A DNA stretch of 64,000 nt from Ridgeia piscesae (taxonomy: Eukaryota; Annelida; Polychaeta; Sabellida; Siboglinidae), in contig JAODUO010000132.1 of the NCBI GenBank assembly GCA_025642075.2, forward strand, positions 255,001 to 319,000, given 5' to 3'. Positions 47,111 through 64,000 of this stretch are shown one piece after another. Numbering within the stretch: position 1 is the first letter of the stretch; the number at the start of each line of letters is the position of its first letter. The position numbers and the translations under genes are program-made. Below the pieces are notes generated by a model, which saw only the letters and a list, made by a program, of their open reading frames with translations, searched no databases and was not told the origin of the DNA.

Positions 47111-49008
47111 TGTGTAACCTGTGGACTCACTAATTCTAGACAAGGACAACTCCTGTGTTAGCCAAAGTTTGTGCTGTTTGGAGGAAACTACCTAAGAACC
47201 TAATTAAGGAACTGTCCTGACAACTATACCGAACACAGTGTCACAGACACCAAGGTGACCAGTGGTCACTTGGAGGGGGGGGGGTCATTTGCAAGGGGTG
47301 TTCATATAAGTTTGCAGTGTCTCACAATTCACTAAGCATTACAAATGGGATGATGTTGTCTTCGCTATCTATTGCGGGGATATACATTTATAAACTAGCA
47401 CCACCTAGTCAGTAGGGAGTGAACATTTTATTAAAAAGTGACAGTAACTGCAATTTTTGATTGTAAAAATCACACGTTTCGCTTATTGGTGGGGAAGGGT
47501 TGAACCAACGTATGTTTTTCTATGTTGTGATTTATGAGATTGACTGTTCCATGTCTCTCCAAAAACTCAAGCGTCATAGGGTATTTGTGTAGACCATAAA
47601 CGTGTTGCGTAACTGGGTATCTCAGTGATTAATACATTAAGATATTAAAGTGATCACAATTTATGAAGATACAACAGTGATATTATAAGTTCTGAAACTG
47701 TTACAAAAAAAACACCAGTATGCATAATTAATTATAAAAAATTTAGTTTGATGTACACTGTAATTCTTTAATAATGAACATATATGACAGTTCATAAACA
47801 AAGTACATATGTACTTCATAATGACATGTGAAAATGGAAGACGTTACGTCAGAAAACTCACAGCCAACTATTTAGCAAAATTTTACTTATCAGCAAACAG
47901 TTCATCACTAAGCAGCTAAGTGATGCGGGCATATTGACCGACACTGACCGAGGACCATCTAAATTGTCTTCCCATGGTCAGTCTATGGGTCAGTCACACT
48001 TTCTCTGGCAGCAGCAAATTAGTTTCTCTGAAAGTCATCGTTTTCCTGGCAGGAGGCTAATTTTCAAATAAACTGGTGTTTGCCTCTCTGTGGGGTCCTT
48101 GAGGGAGGGTGGGGGCTAGGGGTGGGGTTGTCAAGGCAGGCAGGAAGAGGTATAATTGGCTATTTGTCAGAGTTAATGGTGTAGTTGTTAATTGTCTCAG
48201 ATCTTGACAGAAGCACAGGAGGACTGAATGTTTTACAGTCGAACCTCACTTAACGGTCATCACTGTAATACAGCCACTTCACAATTAAGGCCACTCTATA
48301 ATAGTCCAACATTTTTGTAACAATAAGGCATATGAAATCAGTATCCCTGACACTGTCACCTTACATTTTGTGAAATTTTTATTTTACTTATGTATTTTTA
48401 AAGACCACACAATGACATTTTAGAATTTGTAAATATTTATAATTTTATTTATAATACTAATTGTACTGGTCAGCATGTATTGCACATGTGTGAAATGAAG
48501 GTCAGTTGTACTGGTCAGTGCAGCGTGTATTGCACTGCCTGCCTATGAGAGTCAGAGCAGGCTTATGAATGAGGAAGTAACTGCAGATGTTATCAATTGA
48601 TGTTGCACAATAAAAGTAATAAAACTGTTACAGATATTCATCACTTTACAGCCTGTTGTCCAAGGAATAGATGACCATACAGCTTAGATGACCACACAGC
48701 CTAGATGACCCAAGGGACTGGCTACCAATAACAGGTCCAGATGGGTCAGTATCTGACCACATTAGCCTTTGTCAAAGATCACAGGATGTTAATACACAAC
48801 CCATGTGGGAGAATAGGAAATGTTGTAAAGGGTGACAAGCATCTGGGAAGTGGGAAAGGGCTTCAGGGAATTACACAGGCATTCCTTCTGTTCCAGGTAC
48901 CACAAGTTTTTCTGGAGGAGAGACCCAGGTGTTACAATCACAACAAGCAATGCTTGTTGTACTACAACTTGTTATGTGTGCTAATATCTAACAGGTTTCT
49001 GAGTCTGT

Positions 49009-49014
<6 letters not shown>
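47111..49014. other. Intergenic sequence
   Basis: No gene or structured element is supported. A G run (about 47,274-47,284) and the G-rich stretch at 48,095-48,130 are simple-sequence features. Confidence 0.5.

Positions 49015-49085
<71 letters not shown>
49015..49085. repeat. TA microsatellite
   Basis: About 35 uninterrupted TA units, followed by three GTAAT units. Confidence 0.97.
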
Positions 49086-49088
<3 letters not shown>

Positions 49089-51245
49089 ATGTAATGTAAT
49101 TTTAATATTTTTTATTTTAGCTTATCTTTATTTGCTTAGGATTACCTAGCTTACATTTATGTAGCTTATTTATGGCACTCTTAAATTAACTTTAATGTGT
49201 TTACGTAATGTTGTTGTTTTATACTTAATATCTTTGGGTAGGTATTTTATATATTACTAAGAATAAAGTACCAATAAAAGTACACTATTATAATTTGTTT
49301 AATAATGTTATGTTAATGTGTTAATAACTTATCCAAATACTATCACCTTGCTACATAGAAATTGACACAAAAGGATAAAAACATTTACACAGACTTCCAT
49401 ACCTGTATATTCATGCGAACCATTACGGCATGTTAGTTTTAAAATGTTCTTTCGGTTTAAATTTTCATTTTCAAAATACAACCAATAATATGATATGGTG
49501 ATTACATAACTCTTCCTTTTGTGTTTCTGTCCGAGGTAGAAGTATAGTACACTTACACAACCTTGTGTAAGAACACAAAGCTGTCAGTGAACGAAGTATT
49601 TATATGGCAGAGAAACCCAGCACGAATATTCGCAGACTTCCGCCCACAAGCACGCGCTTGCTGAAGCGTGACTAACAAGTTCAGCATATTTCAAGGTCCA
49701 TTAAGCAGACCACCCACGAGGATCATGTTTCAGTGCTGACCATATTGTCTCAACAGGTGGGTTGGTCACCTGCCAGGGCAGATATCACCTGTGTGTTGGT
49801 GGTGGTGGTGGGGGGTGTTGCTGTGGGTGATTGAAAGGGTCACAGTGAAGTCATGCCTACCCCATCATTACAGTCTATCTTGTAGTATCTACACTGTATC
49901 GCATCCACTGATTTATACCTTCTTGTTGCCTTTCTGTCAGAAGCAATACGTCAAATAACAGCTTCTGATGTCTGCCGACAGATACACAGTGGAGCACTTA
50001 TGTATGTGTCACATGTCTTTCCACAGGTCTAAGTTGACAACTTGTATCCATCCAGTTGGTAGCTTACACTAGTCTAGCCTTCCACAAAACAATTTCACTT
50101 TCAGCTCTGCTTTCTAGACTGTTAATAAATGGCATATTGCAATAATGTACAACAATTTTTGTGTACCATCGGTATTTCATTTCATACCGTCACATAGCCT
50201 GTGATTTCATTTGGATCAATCGTATTGTTTTCCATGCTTCCTGGGACTGTCATCTCCCCCCTACGAGTGATGGGTCTAGAAACCTGGAGAGGAAGGTGAA
50301 ACATGACCTCTAAACAAATATTTTGGGATGATTATGATGATACATGTTTTCAACATTTTGACTCGGAGGCAAGCCCGTTTTTCAGAAAGTAATTTATCTG
50401 TTGCTAATCCAAACTTTTTGTGGTTTCAAAGAGTTATATTCTGGTAACACCAATAAATCACTACACCAGCTGTGTCACAGTCTGGGAAGATAACAAGATA
50501 CAAAAAACTAAATAATTTACCCCACCTTCCTGAGACTTGCACTAACTTTGAGCTACTGCAAGTTTTCACCCTAGCTGTAAGAAACAATTACGCAATTAAT
50601 GCAAATAAAAACACCAACAATGTACTGAATGATAAACCATTAGTATTTTTACTTTGACAATTTCAACGATCCTAACTGCCAAATGGCACAGTATTTGTTA
50701 TATAAAATGCAAATACGGAATTTTGGTAGTTAGTATTGTTGATATGGTAGTGAATAATTATTATTCATGACTACATTTTTATGATGTAGAAACTGTTTAC
50801 ATTTTGAGCAGCTTCATTTAAGAAGAATAGCAGGACATGAATATTCTGTCTTGTTTGTCGCTCTGAGTAAGTAGTTGCCAGTGGTCCTCCATATTGATCT
50901 GAAGTTGCAATTGTGTAATCAAACCATCAGTCACTGACTTAATTCTCTTTAAGACTTTGGAACTGGGTACAGCTTAGCCAGCAAATGCTCTGTGGATTGC
51001 AATCAACCAGGTAGTGACAATTATAAGAAAGGTGACAGACTGACACCAAACTGTCATCTCTGATAGACAAGTCTAGTGACGTTTCGTTGAGTTCTACATT
51101 CCACAACATACATGTTCACAAGTATTGATAACTTTAACTTTAGAATGCTGACAATGTTTCTTATCTATACATGCAAAATGTTATTAGGTGAAACATTGAT
51201 GCTAGAAAATATTACTAAGGCTGATCCAGATATTACAGAAGTCTC
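49086..51245. other. Intergenic sequence
   Basis: AT-rich, with no gene supported. The part at 49,100-49,285 ends with AATAAAGTACCAATAAAAG and could be a decayed retroelement 3' end, without further evidence. Confidence 0.4.
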
Positions 51246-51279
51246 GTGTCACAACATAGTGTCATATATTTAATAAGAG

Positions 51280-51740
51280 AGACTGGTGTCACACAAGAGA
51301 CACCCATAGATGTCTCTCAAGATAGTACTGTGTCATCATTGGAAATATTAATGTCACTAGAGAATGCAGTGTCCCCTGAGAGACCAGTGTCACTAGAGGG
51401 ACTGGTCTCACTACTCACACTAGAGGTCAGTGTTATTAGAGACACTAATGTCACCAGAGACCAATGTCACTAGAGACCAGTGTCACTAGAGTGACTGGTC
51501 TCACTACTCACACTAGAGGTCAGTGTTATTAGAGACACTAATGTCACCAGAGACCAGTGTCACTAGAGACCAGTGTCACTGGAGACCAGTGTCACTGGAG
51601 AAACCAGTCTGTGTCCCTACTCCATAGAGACTGGTGTCACTGTGTCCCTAGAGAGGCTAGTGCCACGGTGTCCTAGAGAGACTGGTGTCACTGTGTCACT
51701 TGAGAGACCAGTGTCTCTAAGCTGGAGAGACAAGTCACAT
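51280..51740. repeat. Degenerate minisatellite of GAGAC/AGTGTCAC units
   Basis: Imperfect repeats built from GAGACCAGTGTCACTAGA (about 18 bp) with larger duplicated blocks: GACTGGTCTCACTACTCACA occurs at about 51,401 and 51,492, with the same following sequence. Many units pair as short inverted motifs (ACTGGTCTC versus GAGACCAGT). The plus-strand frames across it are repeat-driven. Confidence 0.85.
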
Positions 51741-53494
51741 GAGATACAAATGTGATATAGGATCTAACAGCATAAATCAGCGTCACCAGAAAAACAAGTA
51801 GATATCCTTATTATTAATCATCTCTACTAAAAGCTTTAGCAACCTACTACATGCGTGTATGTGTCACGGTGATGAATGGTTCCTAGTTCTCTGCTGAAGG
51901 CACCATTTTGTGTACATTCAGGTCTTCCAGTAAGACATCTGTCATACACAGTACACTCCATAAGCCCAGTCTGTGAGTGTGACACCTGGAAACAGCTGTA
52001 GATGAGCCAAGACTGACAACTCACACGGAGACATTGTCTCTAGCTGTCAGTGACCGTCTCCTGCCAAGATGGGAAAGGCAGTAAGGAAACAAGCAAGTCA
52101 CTATCTGCCGCCCGCCCATGAACTGCCAACAACCATGTGCAGTTGTTACCACTGCTACATAACTCTGATCTTGCAGTTGTTCCTGCTGAGCATGTTATGC
52201 CTACGATACAGTAGTCACCTTGCTAATACAGCCACCTCACAATTAAGGTAACCGGTCCCTTTGTTTTCCCTGTGTAGTCAATAAGGTCACTTCACTATGC
52301 AGGTCACTTTCATTGAGTTCAAAAGTTAACATTAATAATAAATATACAATTCCGAGGTAAAGCACCGGAACAAAATAATTATTGGGGGGGCTGAGAACCA
52401 GAACTTTAGCACCACCATGACAGTGAAAGGAATCACCATTGAAATATGGTAGGGGGGCATGGGGTGAGGGGTGCAATGGGGTGATTCTCTCGTCCTGTTT
52501 CTTTGATTATGGCTAACAGGGGGATGCTATTAAAAATGTTGCAATTTTTTTGTCACTTTAGATTACTGGGGGGGGGGGGGGCAGAGCCATGTCTTTAACA
52601 AAATTCCAAGGGCAGTTGCTCCCATTGCTGCCTCCAGACCTATGAAAGCCAATATAAATCCCTCTGGAGTGTGGCTTGCCACTCTATTTGTCTACTGTTT
52701 TCATAATATCTACAACAGGTGAAATGCACACCAGGCAGGTGGCAGATATTAAGTTACTGGCATTGACCAACGACAACTACTTGTAATTAATCAAGCTGCT
52801 GTAAAAATGTCAAACTATTTAAATTATATATCCTTTAACATAACAAACTGTCCTTCTATATCATAAAACTGAGTGGAACCAAAATAATTATTATGAAATA
52901 GGAACACTTTGGTGAAAGTGTGACTCCTGAATATTGTGTTTACTAATAACAAATTATAGTTTATTTCAATTAACTATTGAAATATGGCAATTAGTATGGC
53001 CTGTCTCTGCGGCAATGACTATCCCTGGCATGGGTTTCAAATAATTTCTAGAATTTATTCCACAAGCAATTATTAACACACAAAAAACACCATCGTACAA
53101 CCATGTCTACACTTGTTTCTAATTTTAAGCCACAGACACCTGGCGACTTTAAACTGACGTAAGAACAGGTGCTAGTAACACTGTGGGTGTCCAGCTTAAG
53201 TTAAGTCGCTCTTAAGTTTTTCTAAACTTCACCCAACTGGTGTTAAGAAATGACACATAGCGTGACAGCTTTACTATAACATTCCCGCTAACTGGAGATT
53301 AATCTTCAGGTTTTTAAGGTGTAAAACTTGGTGGGGATAATGTTTTGAAAGGCACTTGTCAGAGACAGTGGGTGTTTCTGTGATTGCAACTTGCATTTCG
53401 TTATCACACCAGTTTACTTATCCAGTGACTGTCAATCAATCTATACTGTTATGTTTGAAGAACTTGCACACAATAATTTATTTTAAATCAATAT
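51741..53494. other. Intergenic sequence
   Basis: No gene is supported. It includes two poly-G runs (about 52,385 and 52,569-52,580). Confidence 0.5.
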
Positions 53495-53795
53495 TAATTT
53501 ATATTAATTTATATTAATTTATATTAATTTATATTTATTTATATTTATTTATATATATTTATTTATATTTATTTATATTTATTTATATTTATTTATATTT
53601 ATTTATATTTATTTATATTTATTTATATTTATTTATATTTATTTATATTTATTTATATTTATTATTTTATTTATTTTATTTATTTTTATTTATTTTTATT
53701 TATTTTTATTTATTTTTATTTATTTTTATTTATTTTTATTTATTTTTATTTATTTTTATTTATTTTTATTTATTTTTATTTATTTTTATTAATAC
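53495..53795. repeat. A/T-only 10-bp arrays
   Basis: ATATTAATTT units turn into ATATTTATTT units (to about 53,660) and then into TTTTTATTTA units (to about 53,790). This is another case of block-wise replacement of one unit by a one-base variant at constant period. Confidence 0.95.
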
Positions 53796-53955
53796 AATCT
53801 AAAAACATTTATTTTAAATCAATACTTGTTTATTTTTTATTAACTGTATAACTGATTACATTATGTAACCTTGACACCACTGCCAGAACCAGTGTGAATG
53901 TATGGAATATCAGTCTGTGACTGCCTTATGTAATTACTGTTTTTCTAATTTTGTA

Positions 53956-54056
53956 CAAGACAAGACAAGACAAGACAAGACAAGACAAGACAAGACAAGA
54001 CAAGACAAGACAAGACAAGACAAGACAAGACAAGACAAGACAAGACAAGACAAGAC
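53956..54056. repeat. AAGAC pentanucleotide array
   Basis: About 20 perfect AAGAC units. It is a fifth pentamer family in the window and lies outside the left satellite block. Confidence 0.97.
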
Positions 54057-55805
54057 AATGTTCGCTACTTTGAGAAATTTAATAAACTATCTTGTATCTT
54101 GTACACCTTGCTAAGACTAAGTTAATCAGAATATGTTTATATCAACTATTATTTCACTTTACTACCACTGAAATTAGTTTAATCACAGTCACAATAGTTT
54201 TGTTTTATCAATATTATAGTCACATGTGTATTTGTTTTTTCTAAACCCATCATTCGTGGTAATGGATGATAAACTGTACATTTTATTTGATTTGTTGTCA
54301 ATAAACAATGACTTTTTTAGTGTCATATCTGCAGTAAATATAAAAAACATTGTTTACTGTGTGAAACACATAATGTTCTAAAACATTAAAAGACAGGTAG
54401 AGACAGATATATCCAGTATCCATAGTGTGTGTGTTTATTTAAGTGGTTTTCAAATGAGTTCTCTATCAGCAACAATCATTAAATAAACACATCTTTATAA
54501 AACCCACTTTAGCACCACTTAATTTCATTAAACAATCAGCACCATCAACAGACAGACTTTTGACAACAGAGAACGCCTCTAGAGGTCAGGACACCTCTAA
54601 CAATTGGGACACTTTACACCCTGGCTTCTGATAACCCTCAATCTCTAAGGGTGATTCATTAACACCCTTATCAGATCCATATGGGATAATTGTGCTCCCC
54701 TTTACCCTGGGCCACTTTGTCTCCAGGGCTACTATCCCTCACCCCACCCACCCATTAAGCAAATAATTACCCCCTAAACAACAGCAGAAAATCAGGCAGC
54801 ATTTTTCATTAGCAGACAACAAGACTGCCTGGAGACAGAGGGACAAATTGCTTTTATCTGCTGCCTGCTATTTACAACACTAAATTTAAAGAAATACAAA
54901 ATAGGAAAATACTGGTCAATTAATGCAAATTGAATGCAAACTTTTTGGTGGAAATTGCCTGGAGAAGGATGATGCAGTCTGCTTATAAAAATAATTATCA
55001 ATAATATTATTCAATTAAAACAAAATTACTAATTAATGTTCAAATAATTTTCCCATATTGATTAATTACCTGACATTTCAGTTAATCCATAACTGATTTT
55101 GACTGACCAATTCAATCGATGGGTGGAAATGCAGATCATGAAAAGTAATAGAAGTCACAGTATTGGCTAGAAAAGTCACAGAAAACAAAATCACCTTTTT
55201 ATTTGTATTATACAAATCTAAATAAAATTTTATCTTTCAATTATTTTACAATTAAGACAAATGTCTCAAAGAAAGTTGCATGCTTTCACTAATAATTGAA
55301 CAGAATATAGTTTGATGCATGTTTAAAATGAATATGTGAATAATCTTAATAAACATCAGAAGAGAATCTGACATAATCCTAAACATTTCATTTCCTAATT
55401 CTATGTTTATAAGGTAATTATCATCAAAGTTATGAAAATGTTATCGCGTTGTCTGTAATGTTCCACATCAGTGTATTTGGTACATAATATTTAGTACATA
55501 ATAAAATGGTGAGTTTTCCTGTGAATTTATTTCCCACACTCCTTTTGTCTGGCTGTCTAGCAACTGTCCAAAAGTGACCACCCCTCAGCTGAGATTGTCC
55601 AGCACCCCCAGCAGAGATAACGCCTGCTGACCACAGGAGTGTCATATTAATGAGTCATCAGTGCCAGGGATAATGTTCCCAGGTGGACAGTGGCCTCCCA
55701 GCACATTTCAATCTCATTACATCACCTGTCTGTGACTGGACATTGTAGAGATTTCCTGCTTCAGTCTGGGTGTTATTTCTAAACAGCGGGCTGCTATAGA
55801 GCAGG
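54057..55805. other. Intergenic sequence
   Basis: AT-rich, with no gene supported. A short GGGA array follows at 55,806-55,840. Confidence 0.5.
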
Positions 55806-56105
55806 AAGGAGGGAGGGAGGGAGGGAGGGAGGGGGAGGGGAGGTATTGTTTGGCTTTGTAAAGGGCATTTATGGCTTTTCTGGGAGGATAGGGCAGATTT
55901 GTTGAAATGTCTGCTCTCTATACAAGTGAGTCTGGAGGAAGCAGCTGATGCACAACGAAGACAGTTATTTGCCTACTTGTGGCAGAGATAAGACATTTTT
56001 ATTATATATTATATCGCATAAACATACAAAGATAATAATTAAATATTTAATCAAAAATTACTGGCAACTTCATTAAACGTTTTTTCATAAAATTATATTA
56101 TAAAC

Positions 56106-56146
56106 TATATATATATATATAAAATATATATATATATATATATATC

Positions 56147-56188
<42 letters not shown>
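56106..56188. repeat. Interrupted TA microsatellite
   Basis: TA arrays broken by AAAATAT and CATAATAT. Confidence 0.95.
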
Positions 56189-56190
<2 letters not shown>

Positions 56191-57482
56191 ACACACTAAA
56201 CATCAGGTGAGTTTTAATTAACCATTTAGAGGTTGTTAGGAGGAAACAGTTTGCTTATGTGGCAGTCCGCCCTTTTCAGAGACCCAGCCACAAGTCGGAC
56301 GCCATGGCAACGGTATCCTCTGTATTGATGTTGTAGAAGCTTCTTGAGAACACTGATGACGTAAATATATAAACTTACCTATTTTAATCATGGAATCAAT
56401 AACAACTGTACCAGCTCATTATATTAGTACAATAACTTGAGTCTATTATTATGTCGTATAGTCGGCCGTTGCCAAGCAAGAGTCAAATATTAATGCAATG
56501 GAATGTTCCTATTTGTCACTAAAAGCTCAAATTACATGGAATGAAAACTCCGGCTGTAAAGGGCAGACACACAAGAAATAGTGGATTTTGGCAACAAATG
56601 ACAATTCTTGGAACTAGTCACCCAAATACATTGTACTTTTTCTCTGTGGCTTCTATTTTTACCAAATATTTGGTGAAGAGTCAAACTAAAAAATAATTGA
56701 TAGAAATATGTAGGAACAAGATAGTTTCAGAGCAAAATGTGATTTATCCATTTTGTTGGTTTCAAGAAAAAGTCATAAGTTCATTTCATCCTCAAAATTT
56801 TAATAAAATCTTGTAAATAACTTAGTACTTACTAACAAGAAAGGGAGCAAAGTGTGAAATATTTGTTGGGCATTTGTTATGCAAAATGTGATGTGATATG
56901 ATTTTGTTATCAAAGTGCAGTGTACATACAGTGCAGGTCAATCCTCATGCTGTAAGGGGTGCTGATTGGCTGAAAAGGCATATGTTGCGTTTTGTTAAAA
57001 TACACTGTTTGAAAACAAATACTCTCTTATAGTCACGTCCCTTAATGGTATCATAACTCAATACATGTTTAAATAAAACTATTCTAGTTTGGGGATTTGT
57101 GTTTAAATGGCATTCATTGCATTTTGCCCCCAAACCCTTCATATATTAAAACACATAATTTATCATCAATAACCACTTTAACGTCTAGTGCACTCGCTTC
57201 TTCAGTAAAAACAATAAATTTTGTAAACTTTCTATTAACATTAACCACCGTGATCAGGCTTAAGCTACAGAACAGAGAACCCTAATAACAATTAATTTTG
57301 CCATTATTATTCTTAAAAACATTAGAACAGTAATTAAAAACAAAGCTTAAAAAAATGGCTTAACTGTCTCAATAATACTAGAAATTACTAAACACACACC
57401 GGTGACCAGTCAGATGAATTACACATGAAATCAGTTGTCATTCTTGCATAATATGAACTGACCACCCCAAGTGAGCTATGCG
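56189..57482. other. Intergenic sequence
   Basis: No gene or element is supported. Confidence 0.5.
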
Positions 57483-60270
57483 TACTTGGACCACGTAGGG
57501 ACTACCATGTGAACAATCTATTGGACCATACAGAGGAGACCACGTAGGGACAACTATGTGAACAATCTATTGGACCATACAGAGGAGACCACATAGGGAC
57601 TACCATGTGAACAATCTATTGGACCATACAGAGGAGACCACGTAGGGACTACTATGTGAACAATCTATTGGACCATACAGAGGAGACCACGTAGGGACTA
57701 CCATGTGAACAATCTATTGGACCATACAGAGGAGACCACGTAGGGACTACTATGTAAACAATCTATTGGACCATACAGAGGAGACCACATAGGGACTACT
57801 ATTTGAACAATCTATTGAACCATACAGAGGAGACCACATAGGGACTACTATGTAAACAATCTATTGGACCATACAGAGGAGACCACGTAGGGACTACTAT
57901 TTGAACAATCTATTGGACCATACAGAGGAGACCACGTAGGGACTACTATGTAAACAATCTATTGGACCATACAGAGGAGACCACGTAGGGACTACCATGT
58001 GAACAATCTATTGGACCATACAGAGGAGACCACGTAGGGACTACTATGTGAACAATCTATTGGACCATACAGAGGAGACCACGTAGGGACTACCATGTGA
58101 ACAATCTATTGGACCATACAGAGGAGACCACGTAGGGACTACCATGTGAACAATCTATTGGACCATACAGAGGAGACCACGTAGGGACTACTATGTAAAC
58201 AATCTATTGGACCATACAGAGGAGACCACGTAGGGACTACTATTTGAACAATCTATTGGACCATACAGAGGAGACCACGTAGGGACTACTATTTGAACAA
58301 TCTATTGGACCATACAGAGGAGACCACGTAGGGACTACCATGTGAACAATCTATTGGACCATACAGAGGAGACCACGTAGGGACTACCATGTGAACAATC
58401 TATTGGACCATACAGAGGAGACCACGTAGGGACTACTATGTAAACAATCTATTGGACCATACAGAGGAGACCACGTAGGGACTACTATGTAAACAATCTA
58501 TTGGACCATACAGAGGAGACCACGTAGGGACTACTATTTGAACAATCTATTGGACCATACAGAGGAGACCACATAGGGACTACTATGTAAACAATCTATT
58601 GGACCATACAGAGGAGACCACGTAGGGACTACTATTTGAACAATCTATTGGACCATACAGAGGAGACCACGTAGGGACTACTATGTAAACAATCTATTGG
58701 ACCATACAGAGGAGACCACGTAGGGACTACTATGTAAACAATCTATTGGACCATACAGAGGAGACCACGTAGGGACTACTATTTGAACAATCTATTGGAC
58801 CATACAGAGGAGACCACGTAGGGACTACTATGTAAACAATCTATTGGACCATACAGAGGAGACCACGTAGGGACTACTATTTGAACAATCTATTGGACCA
58901 TACAGAGGAGACCACGTAGGGACTACTATGTAAACAATCTATTGGACCATACAGAGGAGACCACGTAGGGACTACCATGTGAACAATCTATTGGACCATA
59001 CAGAGGAGACCACGTAGGGACTACCATGTGAACAATCTATTGGACCATACAGAGGAGACCACGTAGGGACTACCATGTGAACAATCTATTGGACCATACA
59101 GAGGAGACCACGTAGGGACTACCATGTGAACAATCTATTGGACCATACAGAGGAGACCACGTAGGGACTACCATGTGAACAATCTATTGGACCATACAGA
59201 GGAGACCACGTAGGGACTACCATGTAAACAATCTATTGGACCATACAGAGGAGACCACGTAGGGACTACTATTGAACAATCTATTGGACCATACAGAGGA
59301 GACCACGTAGGGACTACTATGTGAACAATCTATTGGACCATACAGAGGAGACCACGTAGGGACTACTATGTGAACAATCTATTGGACCATACAGAGGAGA
59401 CCACGTAGGGACTACTATGTGAACAATCTATTGGACCATACAGAGGAGACCACGTAGGGACTACCATGTGAACAATCTATTGGACCATACAGAGGAGACC
59501 ACGTAGGGACTACCATGTGAACAATCTATTGGACCATACAGAGGAGACCACGTAGGGACTACCATGTGAACAATCTATTGGACCATACAGAGGAGACCAC
59601 GTAGGGACTACCATGTGAACAATCTATTGGACCATACAGAGGAGACCACGTAGGGACTACCATGTGAACAATCTATTGGACCATACAGAGGAGACCACGT
59701 AGGGACTACTATGTGAACAATCTATTGGACCATACAGACGAGACCACATAGGGACTACTATGTGAACAATCTATTGGACCATATAGAGGAGACCACGTAG
59801 GGACTACTATGTGAACAATCTATTGGACCATACAGAGGAGACCACGTAGGGACTACTATATGAACAATCTATTGGACCATACAGAGGAGACCACGTAGGG
59901 ACTACCATGTGAACAATCTATTGGACCATACAGAGGAGACCACGTAGGGACTACTATGTGAACAATCTATTGGACCATACAGAGGAGACCACATAGGGAC
60001 TACTATGTGAACAATCTATTGGACCATACAGAGGAGACCACATAGGGACTACTATGTGAACAATCTATTGGACCATACAGAGGAGACCACATAGGGACTA
60101 CTATGTGAACAATCTATTGGACCATACAGAGGAGACCACATAGGGACTACTATGTGAACAATCTATTGGTCCATACAGAGGAGACCACGTAGGGACTACA
60201 ATATGAACAATCTATTGGTCCATACAGAGGAGACCACGTAGGGACTACTATGTGAACAATCTATTGGTCA
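57483..60270. repeat. 49-bp minisatellite, about 57 copies (2.8 kb)
   Basis: Unit of 49 bp with landmarks GGACCATACAGAGGAGACCA, CGTAGGGACTAC and GAACAATCTATT. Most variation sits at two places: CGTAGGG versus CATAGGG, and CCATGTGAAC, CTATGTGAAC, CTATGTAAAC or CTATTTGAAC. The last two types alternate through the left half, CCATGTG types form runs in the middle right, and CATAGGG types cluster at both ends. One unit near 59,270 is 48 bp. Because 49 is not divisible by 3, no frame stays open. Confidence 0.97.
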
Positions 60271-63689
<3,419 letters not shown>

Positions 63690-64000
63690 TCTTTTTACTC
63701 CCTAGACTTAACAAACACTGGACTGGAGGTTGTTCAGTTCCTCAACAAGTACTTTTTACTCCCTCGACTTAACAAACAGTGGACTGTAGGTTGTTCAGTT
63801 CCTCAACAAGTACTTTTTACTCCCTAGACTTAGCAAACACTGGACTGTAGGTTGTTCAGTTCCTCAACAAGTACTTTTTACTCCCTAGACTTAACAAACA
63901 CTGGACTGGAGGTTGTTCAGTTCCTCAACAAGTACTTTTTACTCCCTAGACTTAACAAACACTGGACTGTAGGTTGTTCAGTTCCTCAACAAGTACTTTT
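63690..64000. repeat. 61-bp tandem repeat running off the right edge
   Basis: About five units with landmarks CCTAGACTTAACAAACACTGG, GTTGTTCAGTTCCTCAACAA and GTACTTTTTACTC. Starts at about 63,701, 63,762 and 63,823 give a period of 61 bp. Variation is limited to a few positions (TAG/TCG, ACTGGAGG/ACTGTAGG, CACTGG/CAGTGG). It continues beyond the window. Confidence 0.95.

Noticed and set aside
57483..60270. CRISPR-like array (regular 49-bp repeats)
   Set aside because: Repeats are directly adjacent with no unique spacers, and the context is an animal genome. It is an ordinary minisatellite.

Overview
The window is animal (metazoan) nuclear DNA. It is AT-rich and gene-poor, with large introns, tRNA-derived SINEs and very abundant simple repeats. 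The lophotrochozoan-style protocadherin and the SINE types suggest a mollusc (gastropod or bivalve), but that is an inference. Nothing prokaryotic, plasmid-like or CRISPR-like is present.

One protein-coding gene is clearly supported: a delta1-type protocadherin on the minus strand. Its start codon is at 39049 and its stop at 15818. Exon 1 (36314-39049) encodes the signal peptide, seven cadherin repeats, the transmembrane helix and the first part of the cytoplasmic tail. The rest of the tail comes from small exons whose splice sites and phases I could match by eye: 22565-22735 (phase 0/0), 19034-19181 (0/1) and 15818-16365 (1/stop). The joined product would be 1200 residues. A further 53-nt exon-like segment (21337-21389) would shift the frame and shorten the tail.

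Bases 1 to about 13,200 are a compound satellite block. It starts with a SINE whose 3' tail runs into a triplet/hexamer microsatellite. Two copies of a larger cassette follow. Each holds CACT-type arrays, a CpG-rich single-copy-like core of about 1.4 kb, 5-bp arrays (GTCAA, GTCAC, GCCAC, ACAAC), a second core with a 51-bp triplication, and a 42-bp minisatellite. The second cassette also carries a near-identical copy of protocadherin intron/exon 2 sequence (8080-9485, source 22012 onward). Just 5' of exon 2, in gene orientation, lies a tandem array of about 78-bp units. Every unit carries a copy of the exon's own splice acceptor and first bases, and I consider this the most interesting signal in the window.

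From 39 to 64 kb, upstream of the gene, I find no convincing gene. The region holds two further SINEs, long TA and GT microsatellites, an AT-rich 10-bp array, an AAGAC pentamer array, a 2.8-kb minisatellite of about 57 copies of a 49-bp unit (57483-60270), and a 61-bp repeat running off the right edge. No promoter or upstream 5' exon of the protocadherin could be fixed from sequence alone.
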